From positions 2,480,001-2,544,000 of the forward strand of contig NC_045127.1 of NCBI RefSeq assembly GCF_007655135.1: a stretch of DNA of 64,000 nt. The letters run 5' to 3'. Below the pieces are notes generated by a model. The model was not told the DNA's origin and did no database searches. It saw only the letters and a list, made by a program, of their open reading frames with translations. Below, one piece after another: positions 1 to 11,263 of this stretch. Each line of letters starts with the position of its first letter. Position 1 is the first letter of the stretch. Source of the DNA: Punica granatum. Lineage: Eukaryota > Streptophyta > Magnoliopsida > Myrtales > Lythraceae. A program made the position numbers and the translations under genes.

Positions 1-557
1 GTTGATTAGTCCTTTCACCGCATGCATGATAAGCATTTCAGAGATCCGCACTTCTCATGAATCATGATAAATTGCATAAATCGGTGGCAGAATCCTTAGT
101 AAGGATATATATATATATATTAGAATATCAAAAGGATTCTTCATGTTATATTACATATATGATTATAACTACCGCGTATATTCTTATAAAAGTGCGATCA
201 ACTGAATGAAAAACCAAAATTAATCTGCCCATTATTTATAATAATATCAGCCCACCATTGATTCCAAATCCAAAGCTAATCAGACGATCTAACTTCATCT
301 AGATACGAAACATATATAAAGAGCTCATCTGATATTCATAAATTACTTTATATTTGAATATTTTTCATAATCTGAGTTATTTTTCTGAAAAGAAATCCCA
401 AGAAAAGGAGGATTATAACCCAGAAAATTTGGGTGAACGATTTATACAGAGATTATTTGAGAAAATCTAGCAATAGCAGAATATATACACATACGTCCCT
501 TTTCCATATGCCTTTCATATCTTTCTACAACATTCAGAGAGCGAATTCGTTCGAAGT

Positions 558-1307
558 ATGGCGGATCTACTCTTTATTTCGCATCAGGTTGGCCTGCCGC
601 ATCAGATTGGCCAGCCTTGCGGGAAACACCTGCCGCACGCCGGCAGGAGGGAGCATGCACACTGGAGATGCCCACAGCCGGGCTGGTGCAAATTGAACGT
701 GGATGGGAGTTCGTTTGGGAATCCAGGAAAAGGCGGAGCTGGAGGACTCATCCGAGACGAAGGAGGCGACTGGGTGGTTGGATTCTCGGCCTACATCGGC
801 TTCAAGACGGCTTTCAAGGCGGAGTTGTACGCAATCAAGCATGGACTCGGCCTTCTCCTCAACTACGCAGAGGGAACCAAAGTAGAAGGCGTCATCATCG
901 AGTCAGACTGTCTGAGAGCAGTCGAGATGATTAATGAACGGAAGGATCATCCCGGTTACACTTCGAAGATTGCCGAAGATCGAGAGTTCAAGGTCCTACT
1001 CCAGGAGATCAGGAAACTTCTTATGCGACTAGAGGGTATTTGCGAAGTTCGACTTCAACACGTGTTCCGAGAGGCAAACCACTGTGCGGACTTCCTGGCG
1101 AAGCGAGGAGCACATCAAGATGTTGACATGAAGATCCAAGAGGAGCATCCGCGGGAACTCGAGGCTCAACTGGCTCTTGATCGATTTGCGGAGGGGTTTC
1201 ATCAGCATTATTGCCCGTGTTGCCATCATCAGGGCCTCCCCTTTTGGGTCGTACCAGCTCCCGCACTGCATCACATGGCGCCCTTCCAGACGTGGTATCC
1301 ACTGTAA
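558..1307 (+). CDS. RNase H-like (RVT_3) domain protein, copy 1
   Basis: An intact 249-aa ORF starting at ATG. Residues ~43-185 form an RNase H-like fold of the plant RVT_3 type: KLNVDGSS with D49, AEL with E89, ESDC with D117 and ANHCADFLAKRG with D178. The four acidic residues of the RNase H active site are therefore all present. Such domains occur at the end of plant LINEs, as extra domains in some gypsy elements and as free-standing genes. No reverse transcriptase or zinc-knuckle coding was seen upstream, so this is either a captured domain or the remnant of a larger element. Downstream, 1350-1402 resembles the conserved R/U5 segment of some plant gypsy LTRs (ends tacgtaggcagc). A near copy lies at 4799-5548. 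Expression and function are unknown; the residues up to ~40 look non-conserved and the true start is uncertain. Confidence 0.6.
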   Translation: MADLLFISHQVGLPHQIGQPCGKHLPHAGRREHAHWRCPQPGWCKLNVDGSSFGNPGKGGAGGLIRDEGGDWVVGFSAYIGFKTAFKAELYAIKHGLGLLLNYAEGTKVEGVIIESDCLRAVEMINERKDHPGYTSKIAEDREFKVLLQEIRKLLMRLEGICEVRLQHVFREANHCADFLAKRGAHQDVDMKIQEEHPRELEAQLALDRFAEGFHQHYCPCCHHQGLPFWVVPAPALHHMAPFQTWYPL

Positions 1308-1443
1308 CGGGACATTGATCGAAATTTAATGTAATTATTACATGTAAAACGATGGAACTACGTGGGCTCTGATCCTCGTAACGAGGTACGTAGGCAGCTA
1401 CCATGGCTCGAGCCCAATTAATTAATTAAATTCTTTTTAAAAG

Positions 1444-2185
1444 GTTGTATGTATTGTATGATTGAGATTTGTTTATGTGAGAAGTGTATCGGTGTAGAGA
1501 TTGGAAGCACATTCATCTTGTACTATTGTAGTCGATTCATATTTCAAGATTGTATATATGAAATATATGCATGTTATCGCATGATTTTTCTCCTTGGGTA
1601 AGAGATCATGAATCCGGTCCACAGTTGGCTCGAAGCATAGCCAGACGGAGATGATAGATATCAGCTCATCACTCGAAGTTGATCTTATTAGGTCACCCTT
1701 GTAGTTCATTAATGAAATTTACCTTTTATCGGCACATATACTAGTTTTCTATTCCCCACGTTGCATGATTTCATTATATCATACCTACTATTTTTTTATA
1801 ATAACTATTCCCCACGTTGTATGTATTGTATGATTGAGATTTGTTTATGTGAGAAGTGTATCGGTGTAGAGATTGGAAACACATTCATCTTGTACTATTG
1901 TAGTCGATTCATATTTCAAGATTGCATATATGAAATATATGCATGTTATCGCATGATTTTTCTCCTTGGGTAAGATCATGAATCCCGTCCACAGTTGGCT
2001 CGAAGCATAGCCAGACGGAGATGATAGATATCAGCTCATCACTCGACGTTGATCTTATTTGGTCACCCTTGTAGTTCATTAATGAAATTTACCTTTTATC
2101 GGCACATATACTAGTTTTCTATTCCCCACGTTGCATGATTTCGTTATATCATACCTACTATTTTTTTATAATAACTATTCACATT
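1444..2185. repeat. 372-bp direct tandem duplication
   Basis: The sequence from 1444 (starting gttgtatgtattg) to 1815 recurs from 1816 to about 2185 with few changes. The junction lies in the short shared word ccccacgttg, which suggests slippage or unequal exchange. The second 4-kb unit has only one copy (5686-5893 continued at 8435-8600), so the duplication arose in unit 1 or was lost in unit 2. No gene is seen in it. Confidence 0.8.
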
Positions 2186-2639
2186 TTAACAACTTTTCTC
2201 CTTAATGAAAATAAACAATTAATTTGAAATTCAAACAATAAATTTCACTATAAAATTATATTAAGTACGAGCAATTCAATAATAATCTTGCGACTAATAA
2301 TCTTATTCAATATGCATTATGCAATTATTTAATAATACATTACAAACATTTATCATGATATACAATTCATACATTTACTTTACAATTTTATTTTTCTTTT
2401 ATTGTGAAAACAATTACCGTTACATTAATTTCAAGTACTAGCGTTGTTCTTTTTATTATGAATCATAAATTCATAGCAATATTGATTTGTGATAAATTTT
2501 AATCTTTCAAATGACATTAGTTTTGGCAAATTAACGACTTGCAATAATATTTTTTCTGAAAATTATTTTTTGCAATGCACCGATTTGTTATCATAACATT
2601 ATATAATTTATTTAGGTCTTTGAAAAAGAAACTTGCTTA

Positions 2640-3681
2640 TCAAGTTTTTTGTTTTTTGGGTGAACTACGGGCCGAAGCCCTAAATACGAATCAAATTAAA
2701 CAGTACAAACCCAATCCGCATACGGTAATAAACCCAGCCCAGACGGACAACTAGACGAGCGAGTACCTAAAGGAAAGGAGAAAGCAAAGTTCGATAATCA
2801 ATCCGCATATGAGTTGCCCTCCCGATAAGTGTGGTGAGTGGTGATCGTCCAAACTAGAGCAAGTAGCATCCGAATATCCCGATCAGCCTACTGTTCCAGC
2901 CTACCATCTGCCTTGAGCTAAGAAAATGCAGAACAACTCCAAAATTCACCTCAAGAGTAACTCGACGATACCCTTGCGCCCAAGCCATGTCAAAACCTGT
3001 AAATACTGCCCATAGTTCAGCAGATATTGAAGAAGCAGATATGGATGGATCCCCTCTCGAGGTTCCATCCATATTCAACTTTATCTACCTGAGCTCTGGT
3101 GGCCGCCATTTTCCAAGTTCTCAGCTTTTTCATCCGAATGCCATCAAAACCTGACAGACCACACGAAAAATAACCCCCACTCCCTCAAGAGGTCGAGAGA
3201 ACTCAGGATCAAATGACGATTCATTGCGCCATGACCAAATAAGCCAACATCCCACCCCAAAAACCAGAACGTATTCTTCGCAGACACTGGTACCAAACTT
3301 CTCCATAATTGCTGCGCCATCATACAATCCCTCAAAACATACTAAGTTTGACTCTTCAGCAGAGTTACATGCTGCACACAGATCACTCGACGCAATTCCC
3401 CTTGATCTCTGATGAATATTCATGAGGAGCCGAGCCGCTCATGGCCTACAAGCCACAAGAAGCTCCTTATTCGTTGCGGACCTCTCCATTTCCAGATAAG
3501 CTTCCACTTCACCTCCTCTTCCCGAATGTTTTCCCGTGTCAAGCAGACCTGACCGAAAAAACACTCGCTTGATCAGTGAAAGAAGCAGCTTTCAAATTGA
3601 GCCATGACCCTGGAATTGGTTCCATTGCATCTTCCGTTCCATGCCCAGGAACCCAGTGATCAGTCCAGAGTTTTGCTTAGT
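2640..3681 (-). mobile_element. 5'-truncated LINE 3' end, copy 1
   Basis: Minus-strand coding remnants match the end of plant L1-type LINEs: a zf-RVT-like part followed by an RNase H domain containing KLNMDGTSRGDP and SAELWAVFTGFD, then LEVNF where an active-site Asp is normal. The frame is broken. Compared with the copy at 9045-10347 it lacks about 60 bp near 3270 and about 150 bp near 3565. On the minus strand the element ends in an A-rich tail (T-rich at 2645-2660 on plus). It is inactive. Confidence 0.7.
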
Positions 3682-4027
3682 AAGTCATTTAACTGACTAA
3701 TTATTCCCTTGATTATTTCAACAATTTCATTTTATATTTTTTATATTTATGAAATTCTGCATTGTTATTTATATAAAATAATTTTCTAACAGAATTATAT
3801 CATACATATATAAGATTTCACCTTCAAACCGATATCTAAATTACTTGTTAAATATTTATTAATTTACATTACTTCGAAAGAGCTCGCTCTTAGATTAAAC
3901 AGTGTATCTTATAATATCTAGAGATATAAATAAAAAGATACTAAAAAAATGTATTCTTGAAATTACATGAGTAAGCTTAAATCATATTTGGTGAATAACA
4001 GTCAACTAGAGTGACTAGAGGAATAGC

Positions 4028-4195
4028 AACATGATGGTATAATTGACATCATACTAGATGTGCAACTAAACCTGAAAGCCGTGCCTTTCTATACGTGATA
4101 TATTTAGAAAAAAAGTGCTAAGATCGTGCTCTTCTATACTACTCTCAAAAGGTCGAGTTATACTTTGAAAAAAAAAAGAAAAGAAAAGAAAGTAA
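4028..4195. other. Spacer between the two 4-kb units
   Basis: About 170 bp not shared with the corresponding end of unit 2. It has an A-rich purine run at 4168-4196 just before homology to unit 1 resumes. No gene is seen. Confidence 0.4.
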
Positions 4196-4798
4196 AGGTC
4201 GTGCCTTTCACCGTATGCATAATAAGCATTTCAGAGGTCCGCACTTCTCCTGATAAATTGCATAAATCGGTGGCAGAATCCTTAGTAAGGATTTATATAT
4301 ACATATATATATATATATTAGAATATCAAAAGGATTCTTCACGTTATATTACATATATGCTTATAACTACCGCGTATATTCTTATAAAAGTGCGATCAAC
4401 TGAATGAAAAACCAAAATTAATCTGCCCATTATTTATAATAATATCAGCTCACCATTGATTCCAAATCCAAAGCTAATTAGACGATCTAACTTCATCTAG
4501 ATACTAAACATATATAAAGAGCTCATCTGATATTCATTAAGTACTTCATATTTGAATATTTTTCATAATCTGAGTTATTTTTCTGAAAAGAAATCCCAAG
4601 AAAAGGAGGATTATAACCCAGAAGATTTGGGTGAACGATTTATACAGAGATTATTTGAGAAAATCTAGCAATAGCAGAATATATACACATACGACCCTTT
4701 CCCATATGCCTTTCATATCTTTCTACAACATTCAGAGTGCGAATTCGGTGTTCAATTGAAGTCCAAAGTACGTACGAAGCTACAAGTACGTTCGAAGT

Positions 4799-5548
4799 AT
4801 GGCGGACCTACTCTTTATTTCGCATCAGGTTGGCCTGCCGCATCAGATTGGCCAGCCTTGCGGGAAACACCTGCTGCACGCCAGCAGGAGGGAGCATGCA
4901 CCCTGGAGATGTCCACAGCCGGGCTGGTGCAAATTGAACGTGGACGGGAGTTCGTTTGGGAATCCAGGAAAAGGCGGAGCCGGAGGACTCATCCGAGACG
5001 AAGGAGGCAACTGGGTGGTTGGATTCTCGGCCTACATCGGCTTCAAGACGGCTTTCAAGGCGGAGCTGTACGCGATCAAGCATGGACTCGGCCTTCTCCT
5101 CAACTACACAGAGGGAACCAAAGTCGAAGGCGTCATCATCGAGTCAGACTGTCTGAGAGCAGTCGAGATGATTGATGGACGGAAGGATCATCCCGGTTAC
5201 AGTTCGAAGATTGCCGAAGATCGAGAGTTCAAGGTCCTACTCCAGGAGATCAGGAAACTTCTTATGCGACTAGAGGGTATTTGCGAAGTTCGACTTCAGC
5301 ACGTGTTCCGAGAGGCAAACCACTGTGCGGACTTCCTGGCGAAGCGAGGAGCACATCAAGATGTCGACATGAAGATCCAAGAGGAGCATCCGCGGGAACT
5401 CGAGACTCAACTGGCTCTTGATCGATTTGCGGAGGGGTTTCATCAGCATTATTGCCCGTGTTGCCATCATCAGGGCCTCCCCTTTTGGGTCGTACCAGCT
5501 CCCGCACTGCATCACATGGCGCCCTTCCAGACGTGGTATCCACTGTAA
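4799..5548 (+). CDS. RNase H-like (RVT_3) domain protein, copy 2
   Basis: A 249-aa ORF colinear with 558-1307. By eye the two differ at about 18 of 750 bases, of which about 9 change the amino acid; no difference breaks the frame or touches the acidic residues D49, E89, D117 and D178. Half of the changes being replacements argues against strong purifying selection since the duplication, although both frames remain open. The same LTR-like tail (gaactacgtggg ... tacgtaggcagc) follows at about 5590-5640. See copy 1 for domain details. Confidence 0.6.
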   Translation: MADLLFISHQVGLPHQIGQPCGKHLLHASRREHAPWRCPQPGWCKLNVDGSSFGNPGKGGAGGLIRDEGGNWVVGFSAYIGFKTAFKAELYAIKHGLGLLLNYTEGTKVEGVIIESDCLRAVEMIDGRKDHPGYSSKIAEDREFKVLLQEIRKLLMRLEGICEVRLQHVFREANHCADFLAKRGAHQDVDMKIQEEHPRELETQLALDRFAEGFHQHYCPCCHHQGLPFWVVPAPALHHMAPFQTWYPL

Positions 5549-5974
5549 CGGGACATTGATCGAAATTTAATGTAATTATTACATGTAAAACGATGGAACT
5601 ACGTGGGCTCTGATCCTCGTAACGAGGTACGTAGGCAGCTACCATGGCTCGAGCCCAATTAATTAATTAAATTCTTTTTAAAAGGTTGTATGTATTGTAT
5701 GATTGAGATTTGTTTATGTGAGAAGTGTATCGGTGTAGAGATTGGAAACACATTCATCTTGTCCTATTGTAGTCGATTCATATTTCAAGATTGTATATAT
5801 GACATATATGCATGTTATTGCATGATTTTTCTCCTTGGGTAAGATCATGAATCCCGTCCACAGCTGGCTCGAAGCATAGCTAGACGGAGATGACGTTAGA
5901 AAACGGAGCACGTGCGCAGCGGAAACTTTAAAATGAAATGACCTTCCTTTTTTCTTTTTATCTATTATTTATAG

Positions 5975-6245
5975 TTAAGGGCTGAAAAATGAAATATAGT
6001 ATGCCGCTCTAGGGGACGGCCAAAAGGTCTCCGAAGTCCAGCAAGCAATCGAACACGACTGCAACCTCCAAACCCCTGCCGACGAATTCCGCTTAAGCTG
6101 GAAGGACAAGGAAAAGGAAAGCATGTGAGCTAGTCCGAGACAGTGATCCAGGGCTTGGCTAAGTTCACGAGTTGGAGATAAGCGAACTCGAACCGTTGAC
6201 CGGACCACTCTCTTAAGCCAACTTTCGGGAGGCCAGTGTAGGCTC
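5975..6245 (-). mobile_element. tRNA-derived SINE-like sequence nested in the LTR
   Basis: On the minus strand there is an A-box-like stretch (ttggcttaagagagtgg) followed about 25 bp on by a B-box (ggttcgagttcgc), the internal RNA polymerase III promoter layout of plant SINEs. Boundaries and target duplications were not resolved. Confidence 0.45.
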
Positions 6246-6953
6246 TCTTTAGAGTGTCTACTAGTATTACTTTCTCTAAGATTGTAGAATTATGGTTGAA
6301 ACCTCAACTTACAGTTAGAGGTAAATTGTATTGAAATATATAGAGTATGTACATGATGTGTTTCAGGAAAGAAATAAATACAATTAAATACAACATTTAT
6401 ACAGGGGATTTTATTATTTGAAATTATCATTTATTTCCTCTATTACTTTCAAATGCAATCCATTCGTATTTCATTCTTTTTTTCCTTGCCAACACTTTGC
6501 TTTTCTTTGCAATACAGAACCGAAGACGAAGACGAAGGCGAAGGAAGCTCCCGTAGACCCCAATATTGGTAAAAATTAAATTTTTATCGCTCAATTTTAA
6601 TCAAAACTCAAGATTGCATCTCAACATGAAATATCACCTTCTAACGAATAAACAACGAGATATAATGAATTCACTAGTAACGTCACTACTTTTGTACTCA
6701 CTCTTGTCGGATTTGGTTTGTTTCGATTGATCAATGGAACCGTCCAATTGTTCGGTCTCTAGCTTGTCTGCACGAAAGTGTCACTACCAAGGACAACTTC
6801 TTCTCGATCCGTCCACTATGATTTAGGTCACCAAACTCGAATGAAATCACTACGGAATGAGAAGACCATGTCAAGGATGTCTTGGACCACCGGTTCACCA
6901 AACCATGGCCAGGATGGCCTCCGATCAATGAAGGCAAATGTGTGGCTGAGCCT

Positions 6954-6956
<3 letters not shown>

Positions 6957-7000
<44 letters not shown>
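6957..7000. repeat. (CT)n microsatellite
   Basis: An uninterrupted TC/CT run of about 44 bp inside the LTR-like insertion. It creates false serine/leucine and arginine/glutamate ORFs on both strands. Confidence 0.95.
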
Positions 7001-7005
<5 letters not shown>

Positions 7006-9044
7006 CACTCTTGAGAACAAACGGCAAACCCTTAGACTTAATCGTAAGACACTATATCTTTATATAGATTCTTTGATTTATCGTAATTGTAATTATTAAT
7101 TAATCTATATTAATTAATAAATCACAAATTAATCCTTGCACTTTAAGTCATCTAATGACTTGCCCTCCAAGTAAGAGAGAAATATAACTTTTGTTCTTGA
7201 CACAAGTTTCCACTTATAGAAAATCCATTTATAAAAACTTTCCAAATAAGAAAACTCTCGTTTTTCTTCAATTGGATTTACCTTAACATTGATTCGCTTC
7301 AGGATGTGCTAGCACCCTTACAATCACATTGCAAGTCTCATCCAATAATTAATTCCTAATTAACTTCCTCAATTAAAATTAATTCTTTTCTCGGCTTAAA
7401 CACGTTCAATGTGTATAACTAACTAGGTTCATCACCAAGTGACAATGGGATTATAATATCAATTCGTTTGACATTATCGAAAACTCTTTCCATAACCAAA
7501 AACACAATTTCTAAAATGCCCTCAGCTCCCAAAGTTCATGAGTGATGCCTAGCAACATAATATGATAATCCAAATAGTGACGAATGTATAATTAGAACAT
7601 TCTAATGAACCTATGACCGTATACGCCATACACTGAGTCCCTTCACTATAAGATCCCGATCTAGCCAAGGCCACGATAAATATCAAACCCTTTAGCCGAC
7701 CATATGAATCATCTGGTTTCATTTTTGGATTTGTGGTACTTAAACAGAAAATCTTTTCTATTTAAGTCTATCTATCCCGACTGAGAATTCCTCGATCCAA
7801 AATAAAACTCATATATATAGGACATTTTCCCTGTTTACTCAGGTTAGTGAATCTCGTTATGATCGGACACCTATCTCTAAGTATAATGAACTAGAACCAC
7901 CATTTGCCGAATACTCATGTTAAGTACAAATACATTAGCAGTAGCAAATTCTAATTATCCACACATGAGACAGCGTTCCATTTCAGCTCTAAGGACTATA
8001 TGCACTAATATCGTATAGATAATATACATTGACATTAGTAAATTACCATGTGAATATTATCTAAGCTTCACGTTCGACCACTTATAACATGAGCATCCAC
8101 ATGTTTGTCCTGACAACGGTTGTCAGATAGTATGAGATTCACTACTTAATCTTCTTTAATATCTATATATTAATTATGAATACAGACATAAATGACGATC
8201 TATTCGAAGAGATAATGCCCAGTTAAGTCTCATACGATCGTGAATAATTTAAAAATATTATTACCAAATTACCCAGTGACTCATATTATTAACTCTTTAA
8301 GAATGAAGTATTCAAAATATCTTAAGAACTTTATTATAATAAACATAGACAATATATGAATAATAAAATAAACTTCATCGTCATAAAATGAATTATCCAA
8401 ATACATAAACTGACTCTAGAGCATATCACTAACAAATGATAGATATCATCTCATCACTCGACAGTGATCTTCTCAAGTCATCCTTGTAGTTTGTTAATGA
8501 AATTTACCTTTTATCGGCATATTTACTAGTTTTCTATTCCCCATGTTGCATGGTTTCATTATATCATACCTACTATTTTTTAAAATAATTATTCACATTT
8601 CAACAACTTTTCTTCTTAATGAAAATAAACAATTAATTTGAAATTCAAACAATAAATTTCACAATAATATTATATTAAGTATAATCAATTCAATAATAAT
8701 CTTATTCAATATGCACTATGCATTCATTTAATAATACATTACAAACATTTATCACGATATACAGTTCATACATTTACTTCACAATTTTATATTTCTTTTG
8801 TCGTGAAAAAAATTATCGTTACATTAATTTCAAGTGGTAGTGTTATTCTTTTTATTATGAATCATAAATTCATAGAAATATTGATTTGTGATAAATTGTA
8901 ATCTTTCAAATGACATTAGTTTGGTCAAATTAGCGAGTTTCAATAATATTTTTTTCTGAAAATTATTTTTTGCAATACACCGGTTTGTTATCATAACATC
9001 ATAATGTTATTTAGGTTTTTGTAAAAGAAACTTGCTTATCAAGC

Positions 9045-10347
9045 TTTTTTTTTTTGGGGTGAATTACGGGCCAAAGCCCTAAATATGAATAAAATTAAAC
9101 GGTACAAACCCAATCAGCACACAGTAATAAACCCGGCCCAGACAGACAACTAGACAAGTAATGAGCACCTAAAGGACAGGAGAAAGCAAAGTTCGATAAC
9201 CAATCCGCACATGAGTTGCCCACCCAATAAGTGCGTGCAGTGGTGATGTTCCAAAATCATGCAAGTAGCATCCGAATATCCCTGATCCGCCTACCGTTCC
9301 AGCCTACCATCTGCCTTGAGGTAAGAAACTGCAGAACAACTTAAAAATTCACCTCAAGAATAACTCGACGATACCCCTGCACCCAAGCCATGTCAAGACC
9401 AGTAAATATTGCCCATAGTTCAGCAGATATTGAAGCAGCATGGCCCAATTCCCCTGGCTCCCGCCAAACCCCGGATCCCCTCTCGAGGTTCCATCCATAT
9501 TCAACTTTATCCACCCGTGCTCTGGTGGCTGCCATCGAATATCTTTCCAAGTTCTCAGCTTTTTCATCCGAATGCCATCTAAACCTGACATACCTTGATG
9601 AAAGCTTCTGGTCACACAAAAAATAACCCCCGCTCCCTCAAGAGGTCGAGAGAACTCGGGATCCAATGACGACTCATTGCGCCATGACCAAATAAGCCAA
9701 CATCCCACCCCAAAAACCAGAGCCCATGGCAATTCAACCGGACCTGTCCGCCAAACAGACAAGTTGTTAACTAGCCACTGCTCCATATTGGCCGCGAAGA
9801 ACCTATTCTGCTCAGACACAGGTACCAAACTTCTCCATAACTGCTGCGCCACCATACAATCCGTCAAAACATACAAAGTTTGACTCTGCAGCAGAGTTAC
9901 ATGCTGCACACAGATCATTTGATGTAATCCCCCTTGACCGTTGATGAACATTCATGAGGAGCCGCTCATGGCCCACAAGCCACAAAAAGCTCCTTATTCG
10001 TTGCGGACCTCTCCATTTCCAGATAAGCTTCCACTTCACCTCCTCTTCCCGAATGTTTTCCCGTGTCAGCATAGCATAAGCAGACCTGACCGAAAAAACA
10101 CCATTAGGACTAAACCTCCAAAAAGGTTGATCTCTGCCCAACTCTCAATGCCGTAGAGCGACTCCAGCTATGTCCAATAAGGTGCTTTGGGGAAGAAAAT
10201 GAGAAAAAGAATCCCATTACCAAGCAACCGCTTGATCAGTGAAAGAAGCAGCTTTCAAATTGAGCCATGACGCTGGAATTGGTTCCATTGCATCTTCCAA
10301 AAGCGTACCATGCCCAGGAACCCAGTGATCAGTCCAGAGTTTTGCTT
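9045..10347 (-). mobile_element. 5'-truncated LINE 3' end, copy 2
   Basis: Minus strand. Coding remnants start near 10340 (a tract reading LWTDHWVPGHG), go through a zf-RVT part (FSPNGVFSVRSAYAML; WKLIWKWRGPQRIRSFLW) and end in an RNase H domain (KLNMDGTSRGDP, SAELWA) with LEVNF in place of the usual Asp. Frames shift at about 9830 and 9500. On the minus strand the 3' end is an A tail (T-run at 9045-9055 on plus). It is longer than copy 1 and is inactive. Confidence 0.75.
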
Positions 10348-10451
10348 AGTAAGTCATTTAACTGACTAATTATTCCCTTGATTATTTCAACAATTTCATT
10401 TTATACTTTTCATATTTATGAAATTCTGCGTTGTCATTTATATAAAATAAT

Positions 10452-10462
10452 TTTCTAACAGA

Positions 10463-10496
<34 letters not shown>
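10452..10496. repeat. (TA)n microsatellite
   Basis: A TA run in the AT-rich end of unit 2. It is absent at the matching place in unit 1 (about 3801), so it expanded after the duplication. Confidence 0.85.
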
Positions 10497-10499
<3 letters not shown>

Positions 10500-10709
10500 A
10501 TTTCACCTTGAAACCGATATCTACATTACTTGTTAAATATTTATTAATTTACATTACTTCGAAAGAGCTCGCTCTTAGATTAAATAGTGTATCTTATAAT
10601 ATCTAGAGATATAAATAAAAAGATACTAAAAAAACGCATTCTTGAAATTACATGAGTAAGCTTAAATCATATTTGGTGAATAACAGTCAACTATAGTGAC
10701 TAGAAGAAT

Positions 10710-11263
10710 AGCTACTATTTTCTTTTCATTTTTTTATAATTTTTTAAAGCGTAAAAAAAAAATTTCACAAATACATTATCGATAGATGAAGCAAATTGAC
10801 CATTCTATCCTTTTTTTGATGAATAACCATTCTATCCTTATTAAATATAACCCCATTGATTCCTTGAGAATTTTGCTTGCTAATGAAGTTTACCTCTTAT
10901 CTCGGGGGGTTTTGTTTCGCTTTCTTGGAGGACATTCGGTCGAGCTCCAAAGATCTGACAGGCTGTACCTGCAACCAATATATGCTTCGGAGGTTAATCC
11001 ATCATCGGCAGTGAAATCAGCAACAGCAAGATTAACTGGAAAAACTACATCTTCTCTCTTCCCAGAAAACAAAGAAACCAAAAAGAAGAATGCGTTCAGC
11101 CGTCCCGATAGACATAGGATGATAAAACTATTATTACAAAATGTGAACCACAACGCAACTCATTTTGTTATTGCCTTCTTCATCTTACAAGAAGAGAAAG
11201 AAAGATGGAAAACTTTGATCACTTTTCTCAAACTAAAACAGGTTGCAAAAGTTCCAGTGATGC
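10710..11263. other. Gap and FRS2 3' flank
   Basis: No gene is seen. The part next to 11264 should hold the FRS2 3' UTR and poly(A) signals on the minus strand. A plus-strand frame at 10786-11277 has no recognisable domain and overlaps the FRS2 end, so it is not called. Confidence 0.5.

Larger units (their letters stand above)
1..4027. repeat. Tandem duplication unit 1 (~4 kb)
   Basis: This stretch is repeated, with small differences, from about 4194 to 10709 (offset ~4193 at the left end). The order is the same in both: AT-rich leader, RNase H-like ORF on plus, a short tail, then a truncated LINE on minus and an AT-rich end. Unit 1 differs by an extra internal 372-bp duplication (1444-2185) and by small deletions in its LINE part. 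The unit may begin before this window. The two units differ by about 2-3% in the ORF region by eye. Confidence 0.85.
5894..8434. mobile_element. LTR-like insertion, probably a solo LTR with nested SINE
   Basis: The 2541-bp block breaks the homology between the two 4-kb units exactly. It starts CGTTAG and ends CTAACA, a near-perfect short inverted repeat of the TG...CA kind (first T changed to C). It is flanked by gatga (5889-5893) and aatga (8435-8439), a likely 5-bp target duplication with one change. No gag, pol or second LTR was recognised, so a solo LTR or a non-autonomous element is the best call. It contains a (CT)n tract at 6957-7000 and a SINE-like part at about 5975-6245. Confidence 0.6.
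4194..10709. repeat. Tandem duplication unit 2, interrupted by a 2.5 kb insertion
   Basis: Second copy of the window's first 4 kb. Homology runs from 4194 to 5893, breaks for the insertion at 5894-8434, and resumes to about 10709. Without the insertion its length is close to that of unit 1. Its LINE part is more complete than that of unit 1, so unit 1 suffered the later deletions. Confidence 0.85.

Noticed and set aside
6731..7067. Ser/Leu-rich and Arg/Glu-rich frames
   Set aside because: Translated CT/GA microsatellite.
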